Shown here: piece by piece, positions 1 to 8,495 of the stretch
How the letters are laid out: each line of letters starts with the position of its first letter
How positions within the stretch are numbered: position 1 is the first letter of the stretch
Notes under the pieces: model-generated
What the model was told of the DNA's origin: nothing
The model's input: only the letters and a program-made list of their open reading frames with translations
The model's database searches: none
NCBI RefSeq assembly: GCF_900110205.1
Contig: NZ_FOCV01000028.1
Span: 1-64,000, forward strand
Direction: 5' to 3'
Source of the DNA: Rhizobium tibeticum
GTDB lineage: Bacteria > Pseudomonadota > Alphaproteobacteria > Rhizobiales > Rhizobiaceae
DNA: 64,000 bases
Made by a program: the position numbers and the translations under genes

Positions 1-243
1 CTTGACGTAAACTGGCGCGATCAACTTCACTCGATGCCCGAGCTTGACAATCTCGCGGCCCCAATGGTGGCTCCCGGCACACGCTTCCATCGCTACAATA
101 CAAGGATCAAACCCCGATAGGAACGCAAGCAACTTCTTGCTCGAAATCTTCCGCCGAGAAAGCACCGAGCCATCAACGCTGGCCGCGTGAACTTGAATTA
201 TGCTCTTGGCCAAATCCAGGCCGATTATGCTAACCTTTTCCAT
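1..243 (-). CDS. IS110-family transposase, N-terminal part (cut by window edge)
   Basis: The minus strand encodes an open frame starting at the ATG complementary to 241-243 and running off the window. It reads MEKVSIIGLDLAKS, then SHHWGREIVKLGHRVKL, which is the start of the DEDD (RuvC-like) catalytic domain of IS110-family transposases: the first Asp lies in GLDLAK and the Glu in the MEACAGSHHWG segment. IS110 elements usually carry only short non-coding ends, so the element end should lie between about 244 and 300. It abuts the tail of a ParA-like gene and probably disrupted it. Family assignment is confident; the full length cannot be seen. Confidence 0.85.
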   Translation of the reverse strand, partial: MEKVSIIGLDLAKSIIQVHAASVDGSVLSRRKISSKKLLAFLSGFDPCIVAMEACAGSHHWGREIVKLGHRVKLIAPVYVK

Positions 244-289
244 GGACGCTCTCTCTTTTATGGTTCCAACACAACCATTCTGGCACAAA

Positions 290-541
290 GATGCCGTTGA
301 GTGGGAGCGTCCACCCCATCGCGCAAAGGCGCATGCGCCGCTGCGCGAAATCTTGGCGGAAAGCGGCGTCGCCCTTGCCTCACAACCCATCGCCCGGCGC
401 GCCTCCTATCAGTCGATCGGCGCCGCTGGTACACTCCAGACAGTCGCGAAAACCGACCCGAAGGCGATTGCCGAGATGGAAACGCTGCTCGGCGAGATCC
501 TCGCCCTCTACAGATCGACCGCGGAGGCCGTTTCGGCATGA
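290..541 (+). pseudogene. 3' remnant of a ParA-type partition ATPase gene
   Basis: This frame has no credible start of its own: upstream it runs straight into the IS110 end. The readable protein (LREILAESGVALASQPIARR, then a YQSIGAAGTLQTV segment and EMETLLGEILAL) resembles the C-terminal 60-70 residues of ParA/Soj ATPases, where a conserved Arg/Tyr helix and a 'G.TV...P.A..E...L' segment follow the nucleotide-binding core. Walker motifs are absent. The stop codon overlaps the ATG of the next gene (ATGA), as in a parA-parB operon. I infer that the IS110 insertion removed or displaced the 5' part. The exact junction is uncertain. Confidence 0.55.
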
Positions 542-912
542 GCGACGCATCAGACAACAAGAACCTCATCCTCGGGCTGATCTCGACGAACCGCCAAAAG
601 CCGTCGGTGCGCGAAAAGCAAGCCGCTTCCCCTCCTCCGCAAACCGCCGACGAACATCAGGCCTCCAAGCCGCCGGTTGCCCGCAACCAGCTTCGCGGCA
701 TGGTCGCCAAGGGCGAAAGCCGCGATCCGATCGCCGGCAAGCGCTTCCGAGACACCGAGAAGGTCACCACCGGCATTCATATCCGCGCCGACGTTCACAA
801 GACCCTGAAAATCCTCGCCGCAATCGAGCGCCGCAAGTTCAACGCCTACATCGAGGAAGCCATCGACGACTATCTCGAAAAGATCGCCGACGGGATCCCC
901 GACATTTCCTGA
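538..912 (+). CDS. Small partition-type DNA-binding protein, ribbon-helix-helix-like C-terminus
   Basis: A 124-aa basic protein starting at the ATG that overlaps the ParA remnant stop by 4 bp. The first ~75 residues are polar and low in predicted structure (a Pro/Ala-rich linker with KPPVARNQLRGMV). The last 45 residues (TTGIHIRADVHKTLKILAAI, then a FNAYIEEAIDDYLEK helix) fit the ribbon-helix-helix fold used by small plasmid centromere-binding proteins. Position directly after a ParA tail supports a ParB-like adaptor role. A longer upstream frame exists, but the ATG at 538 is chosen because of the ATGA coupling. Without its ParA it is unlikely to partition anything by itself. Confidence 0.6.
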   Translation: MSDASDNKNLILGLISTNRQKPSVREKQAASPPPQTADEHQASKPPVARNQLRGMVAKGESRDPIAGKRFRDTEKVTTGIHIRADVHKTLKILAAIERRKFNAYIEEAIDDYLEKIADGIPDIS

Positions 913-932
913 CCAGGTGGACGCGGAGACCA

Positions 933-1830
933 TCATGCGCTCCGCTTCTCACCGCCGGTATTGGCCCTGATCGCCGCCATCAGCATCGGCCCCAGACCGA
1001 ACTCGCCGCGTGCCGCCTTGCGCGTCAAGTCGCGCAAATAGCCGCCCGCCGAGTTGATGTGTCCCGCCCGCTCAAGGATGCAGGCAATCGCAACCCGCAT
1101 TGTCAGGCCCCATGACCTCGCACGCCTCCTGATAGGCCGACGGGCTGACGCCGAGCATTGACCGGACCACCACCGCGGCCGACATCAGCTCACGCCAATG
1201 GTCTATTCGGCCGCCCGGGGCGAAATCCGCCATCTGCGAGCACGCCCTCAGCACCATGCTCAATGGGAATGCCTTCAGCGGCTCGGCAATACGTCTCGGT
1301 TCTGGCCTCGGCTTCTCGCCCTGCTCTTGTTCAGAGCTAGGTTCAAGTTCATGGATGGAATCGGGTTTTGAATTCTGTATGTCATGGACAGCATTGCCGT
1401 CCATTTTTTCTGCTTTTAGCTGAATTTCCAAAAGGTTGACGATCTCCTCGCGCAGCGCATATCGCTTACCATTCGGGCTATCGCGGCGCTGGATCAGACC
1501 GGCGTCGACGAGCGCGGCAAGATGCCGGCGCAGCGTCGTGCCGGCGATGCCGTGCGCACGGATCGACAACTGCGCATTCGACGGGAACACGACCAGCCCG
1601 TTTTCGTCGGAAAGATCAGTGTCCGGATAGAAGCTCAGCAATGCATGCAGCACCGCCAGCGATCGGTTCTGCAAACCAAAGATATCCTTTGCCTCGCAGA
1701 CGTCGCGGAAGACTTTCCACTTGTCCACGGATTTACTGGCGTTGCGCTCGGCCGTCTCAAGCTGGCCTTTGACGAAGGCAAGCGTCATCGGCCGCCGCCC
1801 AAAGGGCGTCGTCACATTTCCACTCTGCAT
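933..1830 (-). pseudogene. repC: repC replication initiator, internally deleted and frameshifted
   Basis: The N-terminus (MQSGNVTTPFGRRPM, then the PSNAQLSIRAHGIAGTTLRR winged-helix region) and the conserved SMLGVSPSAYQEACEVMG segment are plainly RepC, the initiator of repABC replicons. Two lesions are visible. First, after GKRYA the sequence jumps to LREEIVNLLEIQL; known RepC proteins have roughly 85-95 residues between these points, so the middle is deleted in frame. Second, the frame ends at 1072 with a short nonsense tail, but dropping one G from the GGG at about 1098 restores VAIACILERAGHINSAGGYL through to a stop at 933-935. Total length would be near 300 aa against about 400 normally. 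I infer that this copy cannot initiate replication. Confidence 0.85.
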
Positions 1831-1889
1831 GTTCCTTCACCTTTCAAAAGGCAAAAGAAATCCGCTCACCAAAACGGTGCCAAAGACTC

Positions 1890-1972
1890 TTGACTGTGAT
1901 TCGTGAAAATGCGATTCTCGTTTAGGAATTGAGAGAGGCTTCCACGACGGAAACGTTTTGGGGCCTTTTTCT
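1890..1972 (+). ncRNA. Probable repB-repC antisense RNA (ctRNA) locus with promoter and terminator
   Basis: repABC plasmids encode a small countertranscript RNA in the repB-repC gap on the strand opposite the operon. The 194-bp gap here has the expected parts on the plus strand: a TTGACT -35 box at 1890-1895, a weak -10 (GATTCT, 1913-1918) 17 bp on, and a terminator-like stem AGGCTTCC (1936-1943) with GGGGCCT (1960-1966), using G-U pairs, followed by TTTTTCTTTT. The RNA would be about 45-50 nt, from near 1924 to 1972. Position and parts fit the family; the exact ends are inferred. Confidence 0.5.
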
Positions 1973-2024
1973 TTTGCGGTGGTGTCTCCTTCTCGACCTG
2001 CTTACCTCTTGCTATGGCCCCGCC

Positions 2025-3032
2025 CTACTGCGCGGGATCGGCCGATTGATCGTATTCGCGCATCAGGTCCGGCATCCGATCTGCCAGCCAGTGCGCAAAT
2101 GCTGTCTCTTTCTTGGGAATGGTGACGGTCGTCCCGGACGACGTGGCTTTCATGCGGCCGAAAATCCTCGCGCCAAGAGCGAAGTCGCGGACTTCGTCCG
2201 CCCCCTTCCCTTCTGCCTTTGCAGACATATCGCTCGCAGCTCTCATCGCCTGCGCAATCCGCTCGGCCCCATCCGCCTTTGGAAACTCCGGCGTCTGAAC
2301 GATCCGCCGCACTGCAGCGACCTTGTTCAAGTCTTTCAGCAGTTCTGCAAATGCGGTCCATTTCGGGCGGCCGATGCCTTTTGCGCGGCCGACGGCACAG
2401 ACTATGTCTTCTGGTATGACGTCGGTGACCCGGAACAAGTGCGACACAGCCGCCTCGGACAAACCAAGGATAGGGCATATCGCACGATGAGAGAGGCCCG
2501 CGCTTTTCAGCTGCACGGCCCACATTGCCTGCTCAATCCAGGTGAGGTTTTCCCTCACGCCATTTTCAAGTGACTGTTCCTCGATCAGCTGGCGATCCGT
2601 CAAATCGCGGACATATGCCTTGATTTTAACGTTCTCTGGCCGTTCAGCGTCCACCATGATAGCCTTGATGGCCGCCCAGCGACGGTACCCGTAGGCAAGC
2701 TGATAATGATCGTTCTTCGTGGGATGCGGTCGGACGAGAACGGGTATTTTCTGCCCTTCGCTTGCAATCGATATTTTCAGCGCCTCAAGTTCTTTCTCGG
2801 CCTCCTCGTCATTCTCGAAGCGATCCTTGTAAGGGGAGCGCTCGACCTTGGCGGGATCGAGTGAAATGATGCTGTCCTCGGTCAACTGCGTGAGGACTCG
2901 TCCCACGTTAGAAATGACCGGCGAAGAGTGGCGCCGAGAAGGTAAGACTTTTTCCAGCGCCTCGCTGTCCTGGGCCGTATCACCGCGGTTTTCAGCATCC
3001 GCCGCCATTCTTTGAAGTATGCTCTTTTTCAT
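2025..3032 (-). CDS. repB: RepB plasmid partition protein (ParB-type)
   Basis: A 335-aa protein of normal length for RepB. It has the ParB/Sulfiredoxin-like nuclease-fold segment (GQKIPVLVRPHP, YQLAYGYRRWAA), the ENGVRENLTWIEQA motif and a helix-turn-helix (LSHRAICPILGLSEAAVSHL). The start is taken as the ATG complementary to 3030-3032, not the longer ORF, because it overlaps the repA stop in an ATGA coupling. RepB binds parS centromere sites and stimulates RepA ATPase. I did not find a clear 16-bp parS palindrome (GTTNNNNGCNNNNAAC) in the immediate flanks. The gene looks intact, unlike repC downstream. Confidence 0.92.
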   Translation of the reverse strand: MKKSILQRMAADAENRGDTAQDSEALEKVLPSRRHSSPVISNVGRVLTQLTEDSIISLDPAKVERSPYKDRFENDEEAEKELEALKISIASEGQKIPVLVRPHPTKNDHYQLAYGYRRWAAIKAIMVDAERPENVKIKAYVRDLTDRQLIEEQSLENGVRENLTWIEQAMWAVQLKSAGLSHRAICPILGLSEAAVSHLFRVTDVIPEDIVCAVGRAKGIGRPKWTAFAELLKDLNKVAAVRRIVQTPEFPKADGAERIAQAMRAASDMSAKAEGKGADEVRDFALGARIFGRMKATSSGTTVTIPKKETAFAHWLADRMPDLMREYDQSADPAQ

Positions 3033-4243
3033 GTGCGACGCCCCCAAACCTTATGAATCAGCTGAAGAATCTCGAAGTTAACGCGATCGGCGCTTTCGAT
3101 GGCGCGCTTCAGCGCTTCCCGGCCAACCTCGCCGACTTCGAGTTCGTAAAGGGTTTTCTTTGCCACGGCTGCGCCTGCAATAGCCGTCGATTCCAGAGCT
3201 TCCGCCACGAGTACGTCATCACCAAAAAGTCGGCGCATGACGCCGGACATGTATTTCTGCGGGCCGTCGTTCGGATTTACACGTGTCAGAAGGAACCGGA
3301 AAAAATCATGCTCAAAACGCGCGCCAAACTGTCCCAGCGTTTCGGAAAGATCGGAAATCATGATGAGAAACTGATTGCATGAGGCTACATCGAGCATGGC
3401 GGGATGGACCGTCACGATCAACGACGTGGCCGCGTAGAGGGCAGCGAGCGTCGAGTAGCCGAGCGATGGCGGCGTATCGAGAATCACAATGTCGTAGCGA
3501 TCCTCCACCCGTGCCAGCGCATTGCTTAGGCGTTCGAAGAAGATGCCAAGGTCGTCCCGATTTCTCTGTGTGAGGTAGGAAGGGGTGTCAAACTCGAAAT
3601 CCATGAGCTCGAGGTTTCCCGGCACCAAATCGACGCCTGGGAAATAGGTAGGGCGAATGACATCCGCTAAGGATCGGCGCTCGTTGTCATAGCGGATGGC
3701 CGCATAGGCGGTTTCATTTTCGCCTAAATCGAACTCCGGCTGAATGCCGAAAAGTGCGGTCATCGACGCCTGTGGATCTAGATCGATGCACAAAACCCGG
3801 TAACCCTGCAGGCCGAGGAAATGCGCCAGATGTATCGAGGTCGTCGTCTTCGAACTGCCGCCTTTGAAATTCGCGGTAGCGATGACCTGAAGCTTTTCCC
3901 CCTTCCTGCGATGGGGCAACAGCTCTCCAGCTGCGTCGGGCCGAAGGGCCGCGAGAAAGGATCGCAGTTCCTTTACCTGCTCCACAGTATAGGTCCGCCG
4001 ATTGTTTTCGGCCCGCTCCGGCAAAGGCCCCTTCCCTTCGATCGTTAGTTGCCGAAGAGTACTTTCGGGAACCTTCAGCAATCGCACGAGATCGAGCGTC
4101 GAGAATGTTCTCGAGAATGTCTTCCTTGCAGCTGGCGGATAGACTGCTTCCCGCATATCCTGAAGCTCCGCCGAAAGCTTCGACGTATAGGCTTCGATCT
4201 TCGATGCGGTATCGCTGACGTTCTGAGAAGCCGGGTGAAGCAT
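3029..4243 (-). CDS. repA: RepA plasmid partition ATPase (ParA-type) and repABC autoregulator
   Basis: A 404-aa protein, the usual length. The N-terminus carries a helix-turn-helix region (FSTLDLVRLLKVPESTLRQL) that RepA proteins use for autorepression, followed by the deviant Walker A (FKGGSSKTTTSIHLAHFLGL), the Walker A' ILDTPPSLG and a ParA-type C-terminus. It is the first gene of the repABC operon and overlaps repB by 4 bp. Together with RepB and parS it segregates the replicon and represses the operon promoter, which should lie in 4244-4345. Nothing in the frame suggests damage. Confidence 0.93.
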   Translation of the reverse strand: MLHPASQNVSDTASKIEAYTSKLSAELQDMREAVYPPAARKTFSRTFSTLDLVRLLKVPESTLRQLTIEGKGPLPERAENNRRTYTVEQVKELRSFLAALRPDAAGELLPHRRKGEKLQVIATANFKGGSSKTTTSIHLAHFLGLQGYRVLCIDLDPQASMTALFGIQPEFDLGENETAYAAIRYDNERRSLADVIRPTYFPGVDLVPGNLELMDFEFDTPSYLTQRNRDDLGIFFERLSNALARVEDRYDIVILDTPPSLGYSTLAALYAATSLIVTVHPAMLDVASCNQFLIMISDLSETLGQFGARFEHDFFRFLLTRVNPNDGPQKYMSGVMRRLFGDDVLVAEALESTAIAGAAVAKKTLYELEVGEVGREALKRAIESADRVNFEILQLIHKVWGRRT

Positions 4244-4341
4244 TCAATCCTCTTGACGGTTATCGCCACGTTAAGCGATCATTTCCGTCAGGGGTGCCAG
4301 AGAGACTCTGATTCTTCAAGGGTTTTTTCGTTAATCAAAAG

Positions 4342-5322
4342 TTAACGACAGCTTGCGCGGACGCAAGGGACTTTACAACTGTAAAGTTCGGCACATGCGA
4401 GAAGCCATTCGCGGTGGGCGGGGTGCGCGAGGGGTGGGGCTTTGGGGCTCCCCCCGCTTCCTGCCCTTTGCCGCTCGATGCGGCAAAGGGCAGACAAGGG
4501 CTGCGCCTCTAAAACAAGCGCAGTTGTCCGTTCTAGCCTTGTCAGCGGAAATCGCTCCTGCATCGGCGAGATAGAACGCGCTGTGTCTGCGACCAAACTC
4601 TCGTTTATTGTCGCGGCAGCAGATGCTTCCTGCCCACCGACGTTCTCCCCTGCCCTCGCGAGCTTCCCCGCCCATCCACCCGTGACATGCGCCATCGTGT
4701 GCCAGTTCTCGCGAAAGCGCATCGCCAGGCTGTCGCCAACGATGACGGTCGCCGGGATGTGGAGCAGCGAAAACTGAACATAGGCCATGGGGACGGCGCG
4801 CGCATCAATGTCCACGGCGGTCACATGGAGAAGCTGCTGATAATTGAATCCAGCCTCAAGGATGGCTTCGGCAAGTGCGACGATCATCGCCCCGCTTCCC
4901 ACGGCGGGCTCTTGGGCGACCAAAAAGCCACGCTCCATAATCGCCTTCTGCATGTCTTCCGAACTTCCGGCCACCATGCGCGCCATCATTTGGCAAATGG
5001 GATAAGGCGTGAAGAATTGCCCCTCACCTGTTGTGCAATTCGAGCGCATGGAACGTCATGCCCAAAATGTCCTGTGGCTTTTCATCCAGCGCCATGACCA
5101 CCTCGCCCATGATATGCGAGAACGAGGCCATGGTTTCTCGACCGTATTTCCGGGCGATTTCGAGATAGCGCGCCTCGCGTTTCTCGAAGTTCACGATATC
5201 GACGGCGTGCTCATCGATATCGCGGCGCATTCGCACCAATCACCAAAGAGCGTGTAGAGATCGCGCTTGTAACGGCAGGTCTCGAACAGCTTGACGATGG
5301 ACTTGATTCGGGGGGAGCTCAT
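4342..5322 (-). pseudogene. N6-adenine DNA methyltransferase-like gene, two frameshifts
   Basis: Three consecutive minus-strand frames join into one protein. The first, from the ATG complementary to 5320-5322, reads MSSPRIKSIVKLFETCRYK up to about 5217. The second gives NFEKREARYLEIARKYGRET and ALDEKPQDILGMTFHALEL. The third, from about 5040, gives GEGQFFTPYPICQMMARM and AQEPAVGSGAMIVALAEA. The last two stretches are the SAM-binding motifs (GQ.FTP; EP..GSG) of HsdM-like N-6 methylases. The lineage is the single-subunit DNA methyltransferase gene often seen upstream of repABC in rhizobia. Each shift is a single-base indel. The C-terminal 100 residues look degenerate. No restriction partner is visible nearby. 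Confidence 0.75.
4370..4387. promoter_or_regulatory. Perfect 8-2-8 palindrome, candidate operator
   Basis: The sequence ACTTTACA AC TGTAAAGT is a perfect inverted repeat of 8 bp with a 2-bp centre. It lies about 130 bp upstream of repA, in the last codons of the decayed methylase frame, next to a run of short AT-rich repeats (GTTAATCAAAAGTTAAC at 4330-4346). It could be the repA operator or the site of an unrelated regulator. No direct evidence links it to a protein. Confidence 0.35.
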
Positions 5323-5464
5323 GGGATCACCTATGACTGGCAGGGCCGCAGGGCGCGTTTCGCCGAGCGCCGGGGCGATGCCCGGCGTCTAATCGCGGCT
5401 GGTTCTGGGAAATCAGTGAAGGGAACAGGCCGCGCCGGAGACTGGCGCGACCTGCCGCAGCCGA

Positions 5465-7521
5465 TTACTCGGCTGCTTCGGGGAACGCGTCGCTTTCGAC
5501 CTCCAACCGGTCGTCGACATCGAACGGGCAATCGTTGGTATCAAAGCCGCTTGCGTCCTCGACCTGTTCGCCCGCCTCTTCTGCAGCCGGGGCGATGCGG
5601 AAAACCGCCGGCAGCCATCCGGTGCCGGCAATCTGGCGCTCGGCATAAGCGGCTGCGTCCGCTTTCTTCATGCGGGATACGCGTGCGGCGAAATCCGCGC
5701 CTTTGGCTTCGGCTATGGCCTGCTCGATCCCGGTCTTGCTGATCCGACCGAAATAATTATCGGCCGTCGGCTCAAACCACGCGGTCATGTCGAGCTTGAG
5801 CGCTCGCGCCAGCCGGTCGGCGTGGGCTCGCTGCTTTTTCCGCTCGTAGTGACCAAGTTGCAGCGCGTTGACCGATCTTGCGGCGGCATAGGCGAGCAGG
5901 TCGAGAAGCGTTGCGGTCGGCTGCTCAAGGCACCAATCCCAGAGATCGAAAGGATTGCCAGGCAAGGTGTGACCGTAGTTCTCCTTGAGGTCGTCCAGAG
6001 TCGCGATGCCCTTGCAGGGTTCTTGATGCTGGTCTCAAGGTTCTCGCTTGTCACCTTCACCTCTAGGCACGTTTCCTCGGTGCTGCCGTAGGAATTGAAC
6101 AGGCTCGCCAGCATCGCATGGACAACGGCGGCAAGGGCAACGTCGTGGTCGTGGGCAAGTGCCGCCCGGATTGCGGCGGTCTTCTGCGCCGTCAATTCCT
6201 GCGTGAGCGCGGCTGACAGCGTGAACGAGGGTGCGGGCTGTTTCTCGTCCTGTGGGGACGTCCGCCCATCGCCCTTGCCGCCTTCTCCACTCTCGCCACC
6301 GACGGCCTCGTCTTGTCCTTCGGTCACAGGTTCCGGACGAACGAAGCCGCGTTCAACCGAAAGATTGCCGTAGTAGTCGATGAGAACATAGCATCCGGCC
6401 TTGGCGATATCGGCGGGGTCACAGGCTTCTTCCACGTCGGCCAGTGCGGCCAGCTTCGCCTGAATGGCCTCGGCGCGCGGTTCGGCGTCATCGTCGGCAA
6501 CACCTCCTCGACGCCTCGGCGCGCGGTTCGGCGTCATCGTCGGCAACACCTCCTCGATCAGTTCGGCAAGCTCGGCATATTCAACTTCCGACCGTTCCAC
6601 CTCGGCCTGCCGCTCGTCGGAGAGCGCCACAGTCTGCGGATAGATGCGCGGCATGAAATGAGCCTCGGCCGGAAAGGCGGAAACGCATTCGACCCAGTTC
6701 CAGCCCTCCGTGCGAAGGTTTGCCGCCTCGGCTTCCAGCCGCGCCGCCACCAGCTTTTCGACAAGGGCGACATCAAGGGCGTAGCCGCTGTTTTGCTCAT
6801 CGAACAGGTCACGCTTGACGGTTCCGCTTGCGGCTTCGTAGACCTCGATCCCGCCGATGAACCTTATACGCTTGTCGCTTGCCTTGACCGCCTCTGCTTG
6901 CAGCGCCGCCTTGATCGACCCGCTATCGCGGTTCCATGTCGGCAGGCTGTTCCAGACCTCCACCTGTCGCTCGTGGTCGTCGGACACCGTAAACGTGCTC
7001 AGCTGCTGGAAGATCATTTCCTCGTTGCGGAAAAGCTCGAGCAGGCAAGGTGCCACACGCGCCAGCGCCAGACGCCTGCGCACATACGTTTCGGTCGTGC
7101 CGAAACGGACGGCGATGTCGTCTCCGGACTTTCCGGCCTCCGCCATGGCGCGGTAAGCTTCGTACTCCTCAACGTGCAACATGGCTTCGCGCGCGCTGTT
7201 CTCGATCAGGCTGATTTCGGTTGCGTCGTCGCCGCTGCGCTCCTTGCATTCGACAGCGTAATCTCGGGCGATTTCGCCTGCCTAGGCCAGATGAATGAGG
7301 GCGGCAAGACGACGACCGCCTGCGGTCACAAAGAACCGGCCACGCTTTTCGCCGTTGCGCACGAAGATGTTCTGCAACAGCCGGTAGCCATCGGCGCGGA
7401 TGGTTGCGGCCAGTTCCTTGATGCCCTCCTTGCTGTAGGTCTTGCGGACGTTCTTGGGATCGGCGTCGAGCTTGTTCAGCACAACGAAAAAGGTTTCGAT
7501 CACTGGATTGGTATCGGTCAT
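5465..7521 (-). pseudogene. ParB-like nuclease-domain protein (first copy): amber codon plus frameshift
   Basis: The reading frame starts at the ATG complementary to 7519-7521 (MTDTNPVIETFFVVLNKLDA, then NVRKTYSKEGIKELAATIRA and GRFFVTAGGRRLAALIHLA: the ParB nuclease box). An in-frame TAG at 7282-7284 interrupts it; beyond it the same frame continues with ISLIENSAREAMLHVEEYEA and the HTH region. Near 6010 one base is lost: the continuation ATLDDLKENYGHTLPGNPF lies in the next frame and runs to a stop at 5465. It is a paralogue of the gene at 41082-43211 and shares RGFVRPE and the LARALKLDMTAWFEPTADNY-type ending. A 46-bp tandem duplication sits inside it. ParB-like proteins of this size are common on rhizobial accessory plasmids; their role is not established. 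Confidence 0.75.
6467..6557. repeat. 46-bp tandem duplication inside the ParB-like pseudogene
   Basis: The segment starting at 6467 is repeated exactly from 6513, with a period of 46 bp and 45 identical bases in the second copy. Because 46 is not a multiple of three, the two copies are translated in different frames (VLPTMTPNRAPRR, then RGGVADDDAEPRAEA), yet the long frame stays open on both sides. Either an earlier frameshift was compensated by the duplication, or the frame upstream of it was already shifted. A recent replication slip is the simplest origin. Confidence 0.85.
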
Positions 7522-7737
7522 TGTCTGTCTCCTGATTTCCCGTTTCCCGAAGGGGAGTCCTGTCGGGCGAAGCCTCCCCGGACAGAGGGGGGAGGGCGAA
7601 AGCCCGCCCCATGGCGGTGGACGGGACTGTCAAGTGGCGTGGCGCGGAAGGCGGGGCATCTTCACGGGTCCGGCCAAAAGCCGGACTGGCGCGGAAGATG
7701 AACCGGCTTCACGGGCCGCTTGACCGGCCGTCCGGGA
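7522..7737 (-). repeat. Structured leader repeat, copy 1 (upstream of ParB-like pseudogene)
   Basis: About 215 bp directly upstream of the ParB-like start are closely similar to 8034-8278. On the minus (transcribed) strand it ends with a GGGGAG...CTCCCC stem (about 7552-7578), then TCAGGAGACAGAC and the ATG. Further up is a stem capped by GAAA (around 7591-7610; one mismatch in this copy) and an imperfect repeat GGTCCGGCC / GGCCGGACC-like. It holds no credible ORF. It probably is a 5' untranslated leader, with the promoter at its far end; whether it is regulatory is not known. Confidence 0.6.
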
Positions 7738-7814
7738 GGCCGCGGCCCGCGTGAAAATCGGGAAAACCGCCCTCTACGAAGCTCTCAGGGCCGAAAAAGC
7801 AACGACATCTAAGG

Positions 7815-8033
7815 TTAAACCGACCTGAGTTCCGGATACGTTCTCAAAAGTCGGACAGATTCACCACTTTCGTGTCGTGACGCCAAAACCTCGATGGTCG
7901 GAATGGGTTTAAAGCGCTCGGACCGGCTCTCATGGGCGGTCACGGCGAAGATGGACGGCGCAAACTGGCGCATTTCGGTCTCGGTGGCGCCGCGGCCGGT
8001 ATCGAAGCGGGCGGTCTGGGTGTAGATGCTCAT
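7815..8033 (-). pseudogene. 5' fragment of a DUF932-type gene
   Basis: Starting at the ATG complementary to 8031-8033, the protein reads MSIYTQTARFDTGRGATETE, then MRQFAPSIFAVTAHESRSER and FKPIPTIEVL. This is the N-terminal signature of the plasmid/phage DUF932 family that is present on many proteobacterial plasmids (about 270-400 aa). Only some 50 residues match; after IPTIEVL the frame drifts (ASRHESGESVRLL) and stops at 7815. The break near 7880 is therefore a deletion or recombination endpoint. A different, intact DUF932 gene is at 38390-39580. The upstream leader is the second copy of the structured repeat. Confidence 0.6.
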
Positions 8034-8278
8034 GGTCTGTCTCCTGATTTCCCGTTTCCCGCAGGGGAGCCCTGTCGGGCGAAGCCTCCCCGGTCTTTCC
8101 GGGGGAATGGCCTCTGACATTCCCCCGGACAGAGGGGGGCGGGCGAAAGCCCGCCCCACGGCGGCAAATGGGACTGTCAAGTGGCGTGGCGCGGAAGGCG
8201 GGGCATTCTTCACGGGTCCGGCCGAACCGCCGGACTGGCGCGGAAGATGAACTGACTTCACGGGCCGCTTGACCGGCC
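8034..8278 (-). repeat. Structured leader repeat, copy 2, with an extra hairpin
   Basis: This copy matches 7522-7737 from the CTGTCTCCTGATTTCCCG end through CGCTTGACCGGCC, but carries about 32 extra bases forming a perfect 11-bp hairpin CCGGGGGAATG ... CATTCCCCCGG (about 8098-8127). It also has a perfect 9-bp stem GGGGCGGGC-GAAA-GCCCGCCCC at 8136-8157 and a GGGGAG/CTCCCC stem next to the start codon. The gain of a whole hairpin between copies argues that RNA secondary structure matters or that the hairpin is a small mobile or repetitive unit. Confidence 0.6.
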
Positions 8279-8495
8279 TGGGGGACGATGTCATGGGGCG
8301 GAAACAAACAATGTGGCCCGTCGTGGGCCTCGAATGACGGATGCGACTGCATCCACCCGGACAAGCGATCGTAACCGGGATCGGCGGAGACGGCCGCAGG
8401 CTGGCTTCGTGCCATCGGCATAGAGCGCGGCCGACCGAAATGGGCGGTGGCCCGAAATGTGCGCGCCGCCGGCGCTCAGGCGCCCTTCTTCGCAA
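8279..8495. other. Non-coding stretch between leader repeat and ssb
   Basis: No frame here has a start, a ribosome site and protein-like composition. A minus-strand frame (MPMARSQPAAVSADPGYDRL) runs through it into the leader repeat, but matches nothing I recognise. It may be the remnant of a small gene lost between the DUF932 fragment and ssb. Confidence 0.4.

Noticed and set aside
291..1115. Long plus-strand ORF overlapping the RHH gene and repC
   Set aside because: Arg/Pro/Ser-rich translation in a frame shadowing the RHH protein and antisense to repC; no ribosome site.
1..4345. Classical 16-bp parS site of repABC plasmids
   Set aside because: I scanned the repA upstream region and the repB-repC gap by eye for GTTNNNNGCNNNNAAC and found no convincing match.
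5465..7521. Recoding of the in-frame TAG (with the xthA TAG) as amber suppression
   Set aside because: Two TAG codons in degenerate or damaged genes are too few, ssb has a TAA, and normal genes here end in TAG, so simple nonsense mutations are likelier.
6313..7701. 462-codon plus-strand ORF across the ParB-like gene
   Set aside because: Antisense shadow of a high-GC coding region; composition and lack of start context do not support it.
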